64,000 nt of DNA from Stenopsyche tienmushanensis (Eukaryota > Arthropoda > Insecta > Trichoptera > Stenopsychidae), in contig WACJ01000248.1 in the NCBI GenBank assembly GCA_008973525.1, forward strand, positions 248,001-312,000, written 5' to 3'. The translations under genes and the position numbers were made by a program. Below the pieces are notes generated by a model. It did not search any database, was not told where the DNA came from, and saw only the letters and a list, made by a program, of their open reading frames with translations. Below are positions 11,092 to 23,492 of this stretch, one piece after another (position 1 is the stretch's first letter; each line of letters begins with the position of its first letter).

Positions 11092-14000
11092 TTAAAATGA
11101 CGAAGGAAATATTTCATTGTAGGGTATTTTGGAAAAAAATTTGTTGGATATTTTCAATCCTACTTTGGCCCATAATGCTTCAATACCCGGTAGAATTTCT
11201 TGGTATATCGCCTTCCAGTAAGTGTTGGCAAATTCTTTAACGAAGTTATCTGAAAATTAATCAAAAATTCCTAAAATTATCTGTAAATATTGTATGGAAT
11301 CCATCAGACCAAATATTATTCAACTAAAACACAATAAATTTGTAAAATTTTTCCAACATCTATAATAAAATTGTTTAATTATTGTTTATTTGTTTAGTTA
11401 ACATATTAATTTTTATGCGGCGATAATCAATAGAGGCGTTGAGTAAAATAAAAAGCTCTTTGTTTTTATTGGTCGATAAACTACTGGGAGTTTTAATAAC
11501 AAATCATCGATTTGACATTAACAGTGAAATGAGGTTCGTAATATTTGGTCTGGCGAAATTCGTATCTTCATCATAAATCAAGGCAGTCTTACCAATGTCA
11601 GGATTATTTTTAAACAACACGGGTAGATTGGATTTCATATATCCGACTTCGGGCCTATTGAAAAATTTCGTAACCTTCATATAAGTTACACCATCGCGAA
11701 TCACAGTTTCGCCATATATCTTACAAGTCCATGTTAAATCAGCTATTTTCATCGATGAAAGCGGAAAATTAATATTTATCATATAATAAATACAATGCTT
11801 TTACTTGAAATACTAACTCATAGTGACGTTGTAATTTCCTTTCGCGGCTATTCGTATAGAATTGACGCGTCCTTCTCCGTTAAAATAGCCTTCATTAAAT
11901 GATTGATCACACGACATGTCCACTTCGAGTTCCATAAAATTATCATCAACGTTGGCTCTGTTCGTAATTATTGATTATATATAATCATCAAAAATTGTAT
12001 GGATTCAATATAAAAATTATACTTTATATTACCTGACACCAGTAACCTTTGCGTTGGATAGCCCAAAGATTTTCATATTTTTAAGCAGAGCTTTACCTGA
12101 AAACTATACAAATCATATTATTTTAGATTGCTGATGCATTTCTATAAAATTACGATGTAGAGATTTCGGAATACCTGACTTTGTTTCGCCTCAAATTTAC
12201 TTTCTTTGAAGAAGAATGGATCAATGGGCGGGATATTTAAATTTCCATCTTTATATCCATTTGCAAGCTTTGGTAAAATTAATTGAATGCTTTCTTTTAG
12301 ACATTTATTGAGCCTTGGATCATCTCTATTGCAGATTTTGAAGGCTAAAAAAATAATTTTCTTGTAATCAACCCTTGTAATTTAATAACCAATCGACATG
12401 AACACATAATGTTTATATTAACAAAAAAATGTAGCAATCATTGTATTTTTTATAATAATTGTTATTTTAAAAATACATGGAAATAGTCAAAAATATAAAC
12501 GCTAATAACAGATAAAAATTTGGCACTTTAATTTAAAAGAAAACTCATTCTATCACAATTATACAACTGTTCTTTTAAAAGCTATGTACAGTGAAACCTC
12601 GATTTTACGTTTTCCAAGGGACCCTGAAAAAAAAACGGTAATTGCGGGAAACGGTTAATGCGGGAAAGCTTCAAATAATAATAAAAAACAACTAAAATCT
12701 TAAAAAAACATTTATTTATTAGTTACTTGTATATATTGTATATAAAATTTATTTTTTAAAAAACTCCTTTATGTTTGTTTGCTTCTTTGTTGTTTGGCAC
12801 TTTAATTGGAACAAAGACGCCTCAAACTCGCGTACTTTTCTAAGAGCGGATTCATCTATTTCCTTGGAATAGAAAAATGATTTAATTTTTTCCAAGGCCT
12901 ATTTTGAACCTATTGATCCATCCGTTCGATGCAGAAAATTTTGTGATCCCTTTTATTTTGGCTATTTGCAAAGCTTTTTCTTTTACTATGGATCCATCAA
13001 TGGGTATGTTTTCAGCTCGCGCCTGCTGGTACCACGTGTAAAGAATATCTTCAAGCTCTCCAAAAGTAGATTCCTTAGCAGACTTTCTTTTATTCGCTGT
13101 CTTGCCGCACTTTTCAATTGTTTTGCGAATGTTACTCTTCATAGCAACAATCGTGTTTAGAGTTGATGGTGCTAATCCCAGACGTTTTGCTATGTCAATT
13201 CGTTTTTCTCCTGGATTGTTTTCGACGTCTTGAATTATTTTCAGCTTCTCAGCTAGAGTTCTAGTTTTCTTCATGGGTGGCCGCATTTTAGTTTCAATTT
13301 GGAAAAAAAATCGATACGAGATGTGAGGCAATATTGAACGCAACTGACTTGTACAAATTCAACTACGCGACTAAAAAGTTTGTATGTACAGGAATCATTA
13401 TTACCATGAATTTTAAACCATTCTACATTTGCATTGTAACGTAGAGATAAAACGGATTGGGAAATTCCCAACCTCGATAATAAGGAATGTTGGACACCGA
13501 TGTTCGTCAAATCAGTCAAACAAAAGACGATAGGTTTTCCCTCTTTAAGTGACGATCTCCGAATAATCGACAATAGCGTAGATAAGGTAAATCTATTATC
13601 CAAAACTTTGGGACTAATCACCAGGATTCCCAGCACTTAAGCGACAATAGCACACAACAGACGATTTCGAAATCATTAAAATAATTCTTCAAAAATTATC
13701 CTAAATCCTTAACAAATACTAAAATAATCACTCCATTAGAAACTATTATTAAGAAAAAATAAAGATTTAAAACAAAAAATACACAGGTTCGGCGAAATTG
13801 ATAATACAATCATTAAAAACTTCCCACGAAAGTTTTCAATGCTTGCCTGAAAATCGGTTATTATCCCACATTATGGAAATTTGCAAAGGTAATTCCGATT
13901 CCAAAATCAGTCCAAAAAAATGATCCATCCCGAAAACTATAGACCGATCACTCGGCTATGTCAAACTTGCTTGCCGAGATACGGAGAAATATGCAATAAA

Positions 14001-14293
14001 AACGGTCAATCGGGATAATATTTGTGACGGGACCAAAATATTTAAACGGTTTATCGAGGAAATCGGTAAATCGGGGAACGGTCAATGCGGGATTATTTAA
14101 CGTTGTTCTTATGGGAGTTTGACGGGACTATAAAAAATGAACGGTCCATCCGGGAAAACGTATTATGCGGGAACGGTTTATCGAGGTTCCACTGTATTTT
14201 AATATCAAATATAAACTCACGTAATTGCAGTGTGTTCGCCGAAACTAAAATCGCAAAAAAGAATACTATATATGGTAATGTTGTCATCTTCAT
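11092..14293 (-). CDS. Takeout/JHBP-like secreted protein, gene 2 (253 aa, 6 exons)
   Basis: Exons 5' to 3': 14221-14293, 12175-12344, 12033-12103, 11818-11957, 11593-11742, 11092-11249, joining to 254 codons including stop. Exon 1 encodes the signal peptide MKMTTLPYIVFFFAILVSAN. Exon 2 carries the cysteine pair (KICNRDDPRLNKCL) and IPPIDPF, but is 6 nt shorter than in the other genes: two codons just before FKIC are missing. Exons 3-6 have the array's standard 71, 140, 150 and 158 nt, with SGKALLKNMKIFG, GYFNGEGR, DGVTYMKVTKFFNRPEVG and IFPSSF at the end. The exon 4 donor is GTTAGT where genes 1, 3 and 4 have GTGAGT. Intron 1 holds a 1.6-kb pogo element but the coding frame is intact. Likely a secreted carrier of a small hydrophobic ligand, as known for the family; the ligand is not predictable. 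Confidence 0.9.
12589..14194 (-). mobile_element. pogo/Tigger-type DNA transposon in intron 1 of gene 2
   Basis: Flanked by TA duplications (12587-12588 and 14195-14196). Terminal inverted repeats are CAGTGAAACCTCGATTTTAC on the left and CAGTGGAACCTCGATAAACC read from the right. Genes 3 and 4 keep the same intron sequence with a single uninterrupted TA, so this is a true empty-site match. On the minus strand, 12882-13280 encodes the DNA-binding half of a pogo/CENP-B-like transposase (KKTRTLAEKLKIIQDVE, then SNGWINRFK). I did not find the DDE half. The right third is rich in short repeats of the terminal sequence and holds a LINE piece, so the element is a non-functional composite. Confidence 0.92.
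13790..13990 (+). mobile_element. LINE reverse transcriptase scrap inside the pogo element
   Basis: Plus strand, across frames, reads like the pre-catalytic RT block of Jockey-type LINEs: a PTLWKFAKVIPIPKS-like stretch followed by YRPITRL. It is about 200 bp only. Confidence 0.6.
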
Positions 14294-14534
14294 TCTTCAG
14301 TACACTTTGTTCGTCCAATAATTTTAAGTGCTGGATTCTAACTGCGATCAATTTTTAGCTTTATTCATGAAAGGATTAATAACTTCTAATATCATCAATC
14401 AAAAATAAAAACATATGAGACAAATCTACCAAATGATTATCAAACCTAAAAGCGTACAATTGATATAAAAAAGCATTGTGATGATGAGAATGTGCTATAA
14501 TAATTTCGCGAATATTTTCGAAAATCGAACCAAC

Positions 14535-14618
14535 CTGTATTCGAGTTACAGGCATACTGATATCTTCGGTCAGAATATGAAATCTGTTAAATCACATTGA
14601 ACGTAAATCTATTTATAT
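14535..14618 (-). promoter_or_regulatory. TATA box and leader exon of takeout-like gene 2
   Basis: TATAAATAG on the minus strand at 14610-14618, then a conserved leader containing ACAGATT and GATATCAGTA, ending at 14535 before a GTTGGT donor. The coding exon's own 5' end is marked by an acceptor AG before 14330 (CACTTAAAATTA follows). Equivalent blocks sit upstream of genes 3 and 4. Assignment as promoter plus non-coding exon is inference from this three-way conservation. Confidence 0.6.
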
Positions 14619-15189
14619 TGTAATGATATGTGACCAAAGCAAAATTAATACTTGAAACTTGTTTTGACGAACCAGTTTTATTCGGATAATATTTTTTTGT
14701 GGTGTCGATAATACAAATAAATGCTAATTTTTAGGCTCAAATCGATAATTTGCAATTTTTACATGCAAATTAATGCTGCAGGTGACGTCTGTTCTAGGGA
14801 CTTCCATCGTATTTCCTCCATTTGACTGCATGCTCGCATGTTTTAGAAAAAATATTTTATTCTTTGAGCTTAAATTGGTTATCCATACTCTATCGGAATT
14901 ATCCTAAGCATTTAAAATGATACTTTTTGTATAAAATAAATTAGGATTTTCATAGTAAACATTATAAATATTTTGCCTTGATGGAAAAATATTTGAAAAA
15001 CTTATTCAATTTAGACTGGATGAACGTTATTTAATGAGCAATTTGATTTTCATATAAATCACTCTACAGCTCATCAGTTGATCAGACTGACGGAACACAT
15101 TACTAGAAACTTTAACATGAAGAGAGGCACCGCGGTCTGATCCATAAAATGATATCCTTTAGTTTTCCTATTTATCTTATTAAAATGAT

Positions 15190-16075
15190 CCAATCCTATC
15201 TGTGCAAAAGATCACTCAAGTAGCACTCTACGCCGACGACACGGAATATTATACCAACTCTCGGAGTAACAAGCTAATAGTCGGAAATCTCCAACGATCG
15301 CTAAAAGCTGCATTCAAATATTTCCATCGTTGGAAACTCAAACTAAACAAAGAGAAAACGATCTTGTTCTCTTTAAATCTTTAAATTGATCCAATAGTTG
15401 TCGGGTCCAGCTCCATCGAATGGAAACCCCAAGTGAAATACTTGGGGGTGACTTTGGACAGAGGAGCGAGGTGGGGACCACATATCTCGGTGGTTCGAGC
15501 CCCCGGATTTAGCAGCTATGGGGGCGTTGCACTCCATTTTTCGTCGGCGCAGTGCTCTTTCGTCCTCTAACAAATTTTTATTATACAGAACGCTGATTCG
15601 ACTTACACTCACATATACCGCTCTTGTTTGGACCAAAACATATGCAACACCAACTACTTTCAACACATTTTCATATACTAATCTTAAACGTATTCACAAT
15701 AAAATTAAGCTTCCTTTTATAAAGGAATATTTTCATTAGCTAACACACAGTTTTTACACAAAAATTCCAAATCACACATCGGCGATTACATCAAACAAAA
15801 CTTTGATTGATTGAATTATTTATTTTTTAGTTTGTAAGATAATTTTTTAAGAAATGTCGCAAAGGGGCTTTAAGGTTCCTATTTTCCCCTTATATACTAA
15901 ATTAAATTAACTTATTTTATGTAAAATTTATTAGTAACTAAAATTTATATTTGTAATTAAGATAAGGATAGAAATCTAAGACTTAAATTGTTAAACCATT
16001 TTTTATGTAATTGTACATCATTTTACCTTGTAATATTTTATTTTTCTGAATAAAGGTTTATAAATATTTTTTTAA
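15190..16075 (+). mobile_element. Jockey-like LINE, 5'-truncated
   Basis: Plus strand. 15202-15384 encodes the catalytic ALYADDTEYY block and LKLNKEKT. About 15405-15470 encodes VKYLGVTLDR. 15518-15739 encodes the thumb (FLLYRTLIRLTLTYTALVW). An untranslated tail ending in AT-rich sequence with a poly(A)-like signal follows to about 16075. The frame is broken between the blocks. It differs in sequence from the LINE at 1.3-3.1 kb. It occupies part of the gap between the gene 2 and gene 3 duplication units. Confidence 0.85.
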
Positions 16076-16079
16076 AAAT

Positions 16080-17559
16080 GCAGGGCTTCGAGGTGTTATG
16101 TTTTTCATTTCGGTTTGCGTTCTGGTTCTGTTTATTATGCTTCTTTTGAGATTTTTTTTTTGGCGAACTTAATAAACACAAAACTGCGATATTTTTACCT
16201 CAATTTCATATTTCACACTTTACAATTTTTTCAGATTGAAATCAACAGTCATTGCTGAAATACATGCCAACTTAGTCACCCTTAAAATTTTATTAAAATA
16301 TTAAAAGATAACTTTTTGACGTCTTGTTAAAATATGTTGGTATTTTTTCAACACGAGAAAAAAATTGTTTAACCAATCAGAATTACCCTAATTTGCAAAG
16401 TGTCTACATAAGTATATAGTAAGTTAAATTTCAAAATAATCGTTATTCGTTTTTGAGATATCGTGATAGCCAATTTGAAAAATACAATTTTGAGAAAAAC
16501 CTGTTTAAAGATTCCAATTCATTTACCATCAAGAAAATTTTGACTCGCCCTTAATCTGCTGTTCTATAAAGAGAACTTTCAGTTTTCTCATAAAAATCTT
16601 GCAAAGCCGATTCTTGCTCTTTTAGAAAAGTCATTCGGAGCTTTAGATTCATTGAAGATAATCGCGGCAAGAAAAGTTCCTATTTTAACGAACTGTACCA
16701 GAATGCAGGTGTATTGGAGCGAAAGTTCATATCAATGAATTTAATGATTCATTGTTATTTTGTGTTCGAGCTCCTAAAAATCTGATCAAAAGTTAATTTT
16801 GTGGAGTCTGAGATGGCTGACTTATTGGTGGAAATTATTGAGTTTTGAACAATTCTGATGTTGAGGATTTGCGTCTGTAGAACATTTGTAGGTAGGAAGT
16901 TGCCCAAATATCTTCCTTAATTTCTTTCATTTCGTCAACGAATGGTTAAACCGCATAATTTAGTGATTTTGCATCATCGGACATTTTAAAACTCATACTT
17001 CGTAAAATGCACTGGGAAAAGGTCACATCACTCTTACATTTTCTGCATATTATTATTTTTATATATATTATATTTGAAACAAGAAATGAGTTACATAATA
17101 CAACAGCTCCATAATAAGAAACCGGAGTGCAAGAGATGGGGTTCGATTCTTCGCCACCAATAACACTTTATCCACATATTCTACACTTCGATACCATTTA
17201 TGCAACAACAAAAAAATTAAAACAGCCACACGAGATGACCCCCTTTAAGATTTACTTTAAGTGTATTATTTTTCTACATATACAGGCGTTAATTATGGTG
17301 AACATTATATGTGCCTTTCCTATAAATTTTGTCTTCAATCGATTATCTATGCTAATATTGATATTTAAAATGTTACCCCAATTGAGGATCTTGTTTCGAT
17401 TTAATAGCATCGCTATAAAAAATGAATAAATTGATTAACAATCCATGAAAACATGACTGTCATTTATGCAACAAAGCCAAAAAGTTAACTATTTGCTAGT
17501 TAGCTCTTGGTAAATCCACCAAAAATAAGCACATCCTAGATTAAATGAAAATAAGTATG
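16080..17559. other. Unassigned AT-rich intergenic sequence
   Basis: No gene recognised. The open frame at 17127-17429 has no family signature and sits in AT-rich sequence. Origin probably old transposon sequence, not identified. Confidence 0.4.
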
Positions 17560-18220
17560 CATTCATTTTTTTGCTGATGTTACATAATATAAATCCAAAA
17601 ACATCTTCATTAAAACTTGTTCAATATCATTATTATAATATAAACTACATAATCAAAAACTTGTTATTCAAAAATAATTAAATCCCATATGTGTCATATT
17701 CATATCGCAGTGAGCTATTTTATGTATCTATCATCAAAATCAAATGAATTTGTATTTCTTAGAGCAGGAAATGTTATTAAAACGTATAAATTTATGAAAA
17801 CCGACATTACATATTTAAAATTATAATTATTTGATCCGCAGTTATTACAATGTTTAGTTTTTTTCATTGAACATAATTTGTAAAAAGCTTGTAAATTTAT
17901 TACCAAAAGCTAATATCGAATATTGGGGAGCACGTAAACTGGAAAATGTATTGATTCGTCGAATAATCAATATTATAATATCATTCATTCATTTCCATAT
18001 GATGAATTGAGCAGCTCTTTAAAAAAATAACGTTTTTTACTAGTGACTTCTCGTCTCGTACAAGTTTGACTTTTATTTTCGTTAGTCTCCTAAGAATTAA
18101 AAAAATGTGCTTTTTATGCCTAATTGGCTGTATGAACAAATCTTGCATATTGCTATGGGGGCAAGGTTAGCATGTTTTGTATTGCAAAGTAAAAAAGCTC
18201 AAGTATTAAGTTCATGTTCA
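17560..18220. repeat. Duplicated block, left copy (partner 27190-27775)
   Basis: Shares long matches in the same orientation with 27190-27775. One runs from a GCTGATGTTA-type start through AAAACATCTTCATTAAAACT; another is the GCTATGGG.GCAAGG..AACATGTTTTGTATTGCA block near 18150. Spacing is preserved with small indels. The two copies flank the gene 3 + gene 4 segment. Confidence 0.75.
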
Positions 18221-18359
18221 TAATATAATTACACTGTTGTAAAAAAATAATTTGAAATAGAATTTAGTAAGCGTCCAACGTTGATCTTACCGTGAGTCAA
18301 ACTTAAAATGAGCATTGTCATTCAATATTTAACCCTTTCCCCTCCCCCATTATTTTAAA

Positions 18360-18880
18360 AGTTAAATAATACTATTATAAATGCAATATATTAAATATTA
18401 ATGTATATTTTAAAATAATATACCCATGAAAATAATAATAGGCCCAACATATAGATGGCGGTTACAGTTTAAAAAAACTATGATAGAAAGCGTCTACTCA
18501 AAATGGAACATGGATGGAACTGGAACAAAAAAGCGTCGTGATGATACTTCAATCGAGCATTTAGCGATGTTTTACAGCAATAAGGTCGAGTTTTTGCATT
18601 AAATATTTATGAGTGAAGAAAAGTCTTATTTATCGCAGGCCACCTATATAAATTAGCCTCTGAAGGAGCTTCCGTATTCGTGCATATCATAGAAAATGCC
18701 GCAAAAAGCCCTAAAAGAGGACGGAGTGGTCGCAACGTCTCTGTGTTCAATCGGTCAGCTTTTCGGACCGCTGACATGACGAATGAGCGCCTCGCGAACT
18801 GAACATGTCTGCAGAACGATTACGAACGCTCATTATGATGTGAAGTTATCGGAAAAGACTTATCTGGTGGGTTGTTTAAA
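18360..18880 (-). mobile_element. hAT-like repeat (family A) carrying a mariner remnant
   Basis: Minus-orientation copy of a repeat also found at 26158-26905, 28572-29508 and 50440-50810. Diagnostic parts are the TAGATGGCGGTTACAG segment near 18455 and the GTCAGCTTTTCGGACCGCTGACATGACGAATGAGCGCCTCG region near 18755. About 18480-18710 is plus-strand mariner sequence (ASIEHLAMFYSNKVEFLH), a deletion relic. Confidence 0.65.
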
Positions 18881-19289
18881 TTTTACAATCAGTCGAAAAT
18901 ATTGTTGTCTTTATTTTATTACGGGCTTATGTCGGCTGGGTCAGTCCAATGTTTAAACGATAACAAAAAATGGAGATTAGATTAGAATATAGTATATATT
19001 ATAAAAACAAACAGTGTTGATTCATGTAAAGTAGAATAGTCAAGCAAAATGGTCAAATAAAAACCATGTGCAACTCTCGACAAGGTCGGTATTCTACGTT
19101 TTACGCCCCAATCCCAGTTGCGCCCGTGGCAGATGCCTTTTTTACCACGCATTTATTACGGCCCTGTTGTTATTGTCTGATAAATTATAACAAATCGGGA
19201 GATTTTGATATACGAGAAAAATACGACCTAACAAAAACACACACAAAACAATTGCAAAAAAATATTTCTATGTCTCAATTTTCGCAATA

Positions 19290-19430
19290 GCGCTGTTAGT
19301 CAGGGCAGTTTTAATTATCCAGATTAACAGCGACATCTTCCGTCTCTCTTCAGGTGCAATGTGTTATTTTAACAGCGCCATCTCTTGTGGCCCTGCGGAA
19401 ACATTGCACCTGCATACCGATTAGGAATTC
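19290..19430. repeat. LTR-family fragment
   Basis: Matches the 5' half of the LTR at 52798-53258: an ATTAACAGCGACATCTTCCG block followed by a second AACAGCGCCATCT block and a CATTGCACC end. It shows the internal direct repeat also present in the full LTR. Confidence 0.65.
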
Positions 19431-19888
19431 CAATTATGAATTTCTCATCATCCTCCAGGATTTATCTATACATCAATTGTATTGTCTCAAAATTTAAATA
19501 CATATATGCATTCATAATGTATATTTGAAATGCAATGTTCTTCAATTACTGACTGATTAAATCATGAAATTCTAATTGTGCGTAGACGTCTTCATCCCCA
19601 ATCATTTCTTTGCTTTAATTCTTTCTACAGTCACATGTATTAAAATTCTAAAATATATTTTTTTCAATCAAATAACATTTTAATATGTTAAATTACAGAT
19701 CCAAACATATTAATAAGTGTTTTTGATGCATTTACATAAAGCGATTGGAGACAATTTAAATTGTTTTTATTGGCATTTAATATTTGTATAATATAAAAGA
19801 TATGATTAACCATCTATGATGCGTGTTAAAGGCGAATTTCTCATTTTATTAATATCTGCTTATATTTAAAACATACAATATTCAATCA

Positions 19889-21662
19889 TTAAAATGATGT
19901 AGGAAATAGTTCAGTGTAGGGTATTTTGGAAAAGATTTTGTTGGACATTTTCACTCCTACTTTGAACCAAAATGATTCTACACTCGGTAGAATTTCTCGG
20001 TATATCGCCCTCCAATAAGTGTTAGCAAAATCTTTAACGAAGTTATCTGAAAATTATTTAAAAATTCTTAATGAAATCTGTAAAAAACGTATAGAACCCG
20101 TCAGACCAAATATTATTCGTCTAAAATACAATAAATCTGCTTTTTATAAATCCAAGCTTAATGCGTGATAAAGTTGATCTTGGCTAGAATGATGGCATAG
20201 AACTCTCTGATGAATTAAATTTGTGCATTTTTCAATATCTGCAATCAAATTGTTTATTTATTGTTTTAACACATTCATTTTTATGCTTTGGTCCAAAACT
20301 ATAACTAAGCAAGAGAGCGATCTTCAATAGAGACGTCGAATGCAATAAATAGCTCTATGTTTTTATTTGTCGATAAACTACTGGGTTACGAATCATCTAA
20401 TTAACAATGTAATAAACCGATATTCAAAAACAACATTTGATCGATTTGACACTAACAATGTAATGATGTTCAGTAACATTCGATCTGGCGATATTCGTAT
20501 ATTCATCATAAATTAAGGCAGTCTTACCAATTTCAGGACTATTTTTAAATAACACAGGTAGATTGATTTTCATATTTCCGATTTCAGGTCTATAGAAAAA
20601 TTTCGTAACCTTCATGTAATTGATGCCATCGCGTATCTCAGTTTCGCCATATAACTTCCAAGTCCATGTTAAATCAGCTATGTTCATCGATGAAAGCGGA
20701 AAATTAATATTTATCTCGCAATTAATACTATGTATTTATTTGAAATACTCACTCATAGTGACGTTGTAATTTCCTTTGACGGCTAAAACTATAGAATTGA
20801 CGCGTCCTTCTCCATTCATAAAGCCTTCATTAAAGAATCGATCACACGACGTGTCGATTTCGAGATCCATAAAATTGTCATCAATATTGGCTCTGTTTAT
20901 AAATATTGAATATATATAATCATTAACAGTTGTATGGAGTCAATATTAAAATTATGCTTTGTATTACCTAACACCAGTAACCTTTGCTTTGGATAGCCCA
21001 ATGAATTTCGAATTTTTAAGCAAGACTTTGACTGAAAACTATACAATTCACATTATTTTATAATACTGGTGCATTACTATATAAAATCATTTTTAAATGT
21101 ACTGTATGTATTGAGATTTTTGAATACCTGATTTTGTTTTCCCTCAAATTTACTTTCTTTGACTAGGAATGGATCAATGGACGGGATATTCAAATTTCCA
21201 TCTTTATACCCATCTGCAAGCTTTGGCATAACTAGCTTAATGCTTTCTTTTAGGCATTTATTTAGATTGGGATCATCTCTATTGCAGATTTTGAAGAATG
21301 AGGCTGAAAAAAAATGTATTGTCATCATCCCTTGTAATTTAATGTTTGATATACAATACCACAACCAATTAATACGAACACATAATGTTTGTATTAATAA
21401 AAAATTGTAGCAATCATTGTATTTTTAGTAATAATTGTTGTTTTAAAATATACATGGAAATAGTCAAAAATATAAACGCTAATTACAGATAAAAATTTGG
21501 CACTTTAATTTAAAAGAAAACTCATTTTATCAAAATTATACAACTGTTCTTTTAAAAGCTATGTATTTTAATATCAAATATAAACTCACGTAATTGCAGT
21601 GTGTTCGCCGAAACAAAAATCGCAACAAATAATACTATAAATGGTAAAGTTGTCATCTTCAT
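19889..21662 (-). CDS. Takeout/JHBP-like secreted protein, gene 3 (255 aa, 6 exons)
   Basis: Exons 5' to 3': 21590-21662 (with 5' leader probably to 21699), 21128-21303, 20968-21038, 20753-20892, 20528-20677, 19889-20046, joining to 256 codons including stop. The signal peptide begins MKMTTLPFIVLFVAIF. Exon 2: cysteine pair KICNRDDPNLNKCL and SIDPF. Exon 4: GFMNGEGR. Exon 5: DGINYMKVTKFFYRPEIGN. Exon 6: IFSKIPYTELFPTSF. It is the closest relative of gene 4, sharing long stretches of intron 1, intron 5 and both flanks. Family role: secreted carrier of a small hydrophobic ligand. Relative to its sisters it has SCDRFF where they have SCDQSF or TCDQTF, and it has no cysteine near the C-terminus (KMSNK against KMCNK in gene 4). 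Confidence 0.92.
20090..20400. repeat. Intron 5 segment conserved between genes 3 and 4
   Basis: Nearly identical to 23700-24000 in gene 4, including the CAGACCAAATATTATTCGTC stretch and a GTGATAAAGTTGATCTTGGCT stretch. Non-coding; marks recent duplication. Confidence 0.85.
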
Positions 21663-21853
21663 TCTTCAGTACACTTTGTTCGTCCGGTAATTTTGAGTGC
21701 TGTAATTCAAATTTTTAATTATGTTTATACAAAGATCACAAACTTATATGCAATTAATGCCAATCAAATCTAAAGGCATACAAATACAATTTAAATAGCA
21801 TTGTGACAATTCACTGTTCTTATTTCGCGAATAATTCTGAAAGTCGAACTTAC

Positions 21854-21936
21854 CTATATCCGAATAACAGACGTACTGATATCTACGATCCGGATGCATA
21901 ATCTGTACGTTCAAATTTAATGTGACTCTATATATA
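21854..21936 (-). promoter_or_regulatory. TATA box and leader exon of takeout-like gene 3
   Basis: TATATATAG on the minus strand at 21928-21936, then the shared leader (ACAGATT, GATCGTAGATATCAGTA, TATTCGGATA) ending at 21854 before a consensus GTAAGT donor. The matching acceptor precedes 21699, giving a short leader before the ATG at 21662. Confidence 0.65.
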
Positions 21937-22139
21937 TGACGATGCCAAATGAATACTAGTTTTGACAGACCTGTTGTATTCAGCCAATATTTTTTGTAGT
22001 ATCGATAATACATATTAATGCAATTTTTTAGATGAAAGATTTTTTTGATGTTTCGTGATCTTTGCATATGAATTAACATCACAGGTGACTTATAGCCAAT
22101 CCGGACTATCCAAAACTTTTAAAACGACTCTTTTTTACA

Positions 22140-23280
22140 TGGAATAAACTGAGATTTTCATAGTATTATTTTGACGTGACACTTATTGGCTGGATGATTT
22201 TACATATATAAATTTATTTATTAAAATAATAGATTAAAAACGAGCTCATTTTTATTAAAAGTCGTTTATTCAACCTATAAAAATTAATATTTTAAAACTA
22301 ACAGAGCATTGAATGTTTGATATTTTAAATTTGTTCTTGGTTTAGTTTTAATTGGGTTTGAGTAGCTGTTAACCTTGGTTTTATGTTTAGAAATGAATTA
22401 AACAACACGTTCAACATTTGTGTCCTTCGTTTATATTAATCTAAATACTTGAAATATTTTTTTAGATTATTTATGCTCTCATAATTGTTCATTTTAGCCT
22501 GAGACAAAATTGAACTTTGCATTTCATGATGCAATTCGGAAGTTTAAAGATGAGTCATTTCCACTCCAGAGAATTGGGTTACCACTGGGTTATTTAAAAA
22601 ATCATCATTAGATAATACATTCTCTCAAACTTCTCTGATAATTGAAATGAGACAGATAACGCTACTGTCAGCAATACATTTCATTGATTCAAAACAATAA
22701 TAATTGTGTGTTTTAATTATGATTTAACTCCAATTTTACGTTCGCTTCATACTACACTTTAAAAATAAAATACTTAAATCGCCACAGAATATTTTTAAAA
22801 ATATCTCTAAAGAAATGTCCACATGTTATGGACACTGGACCTGCCAGTAAAAAAATGATGTCCAATACGTGTAGACATTGGACCACTAAGGGTTAAAAAA
22901 TATTAAGAAAACTATTCGGATATTTCCGCAAATATCCGAATATGAATAGCTGTTACCCGGTCGAATATATCCGAATATCCGAATTGGAATCCCTAGTGGT
23001 CACCTCATTTGACCGATCACTGCAATGTTCTTCTTGGTAGCTCGTACGACCTTATTTAAATTCTGACACCCAATATTTTACTATAAACGAAGGAGCAGAC
23101 TCCCCCAGAGTAGAATCTAGCTCGACTTTGATATTGATCAAACTGAGACCTTTCAAATAAAAGTATTGCATCACATAACATGTTCATCACAAACTCGTCT
23201 ATATGCCATGTATTTTATTAATTAATATATTTTTTCTGTTGATTATATAATATATATATACATATATATTTACTATATGT
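22140..23280. other. Spacer between genes 3 and 4
   Basis: No gene. 22800-22895 ends in a TTAACCCTTAGTGGTCC-type sequence on the minus strand next to TTAA, possibly a piggyBac end. 22905-23000 holds repeated ATCCGAATAT motifs ending AATTGGAATCCCTAG, resembling the terminus of the hAT at 60772-61550. Neither has a confirmed second end. Confidence 0.4.
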
Positions 23281-23492
23281 ATACTATTTTACTATAAAAG
23301 TACAGATTTCGTATTAGTAAGTGTTTTTGATGCGTTTATTTAGAGTAATTGAAGACATTTTAAATCATTTTTATTAGCATATTTATGTTCATATCAAAAT
23401 TATTCAACTATTAATATAAATCGGGTATCAAAGACGTATTTCTCATTTTGTTAAGATCTACTTTTATATTTAAAACATATAATGCTCAATCA

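Noticed and set aside
22800..22895. Possible piggyBac terminus ending in TTAA
   Set aside because: No matching inverted end was located upstream.
22905..23000. hAT-like end with repeated ATCCGAATAT and AATTGGAATCCCTAG
   Set aside because: Resembles the terminus at 60772 but no opposite end or 8-bp duplication was found, so it is not called as an element.
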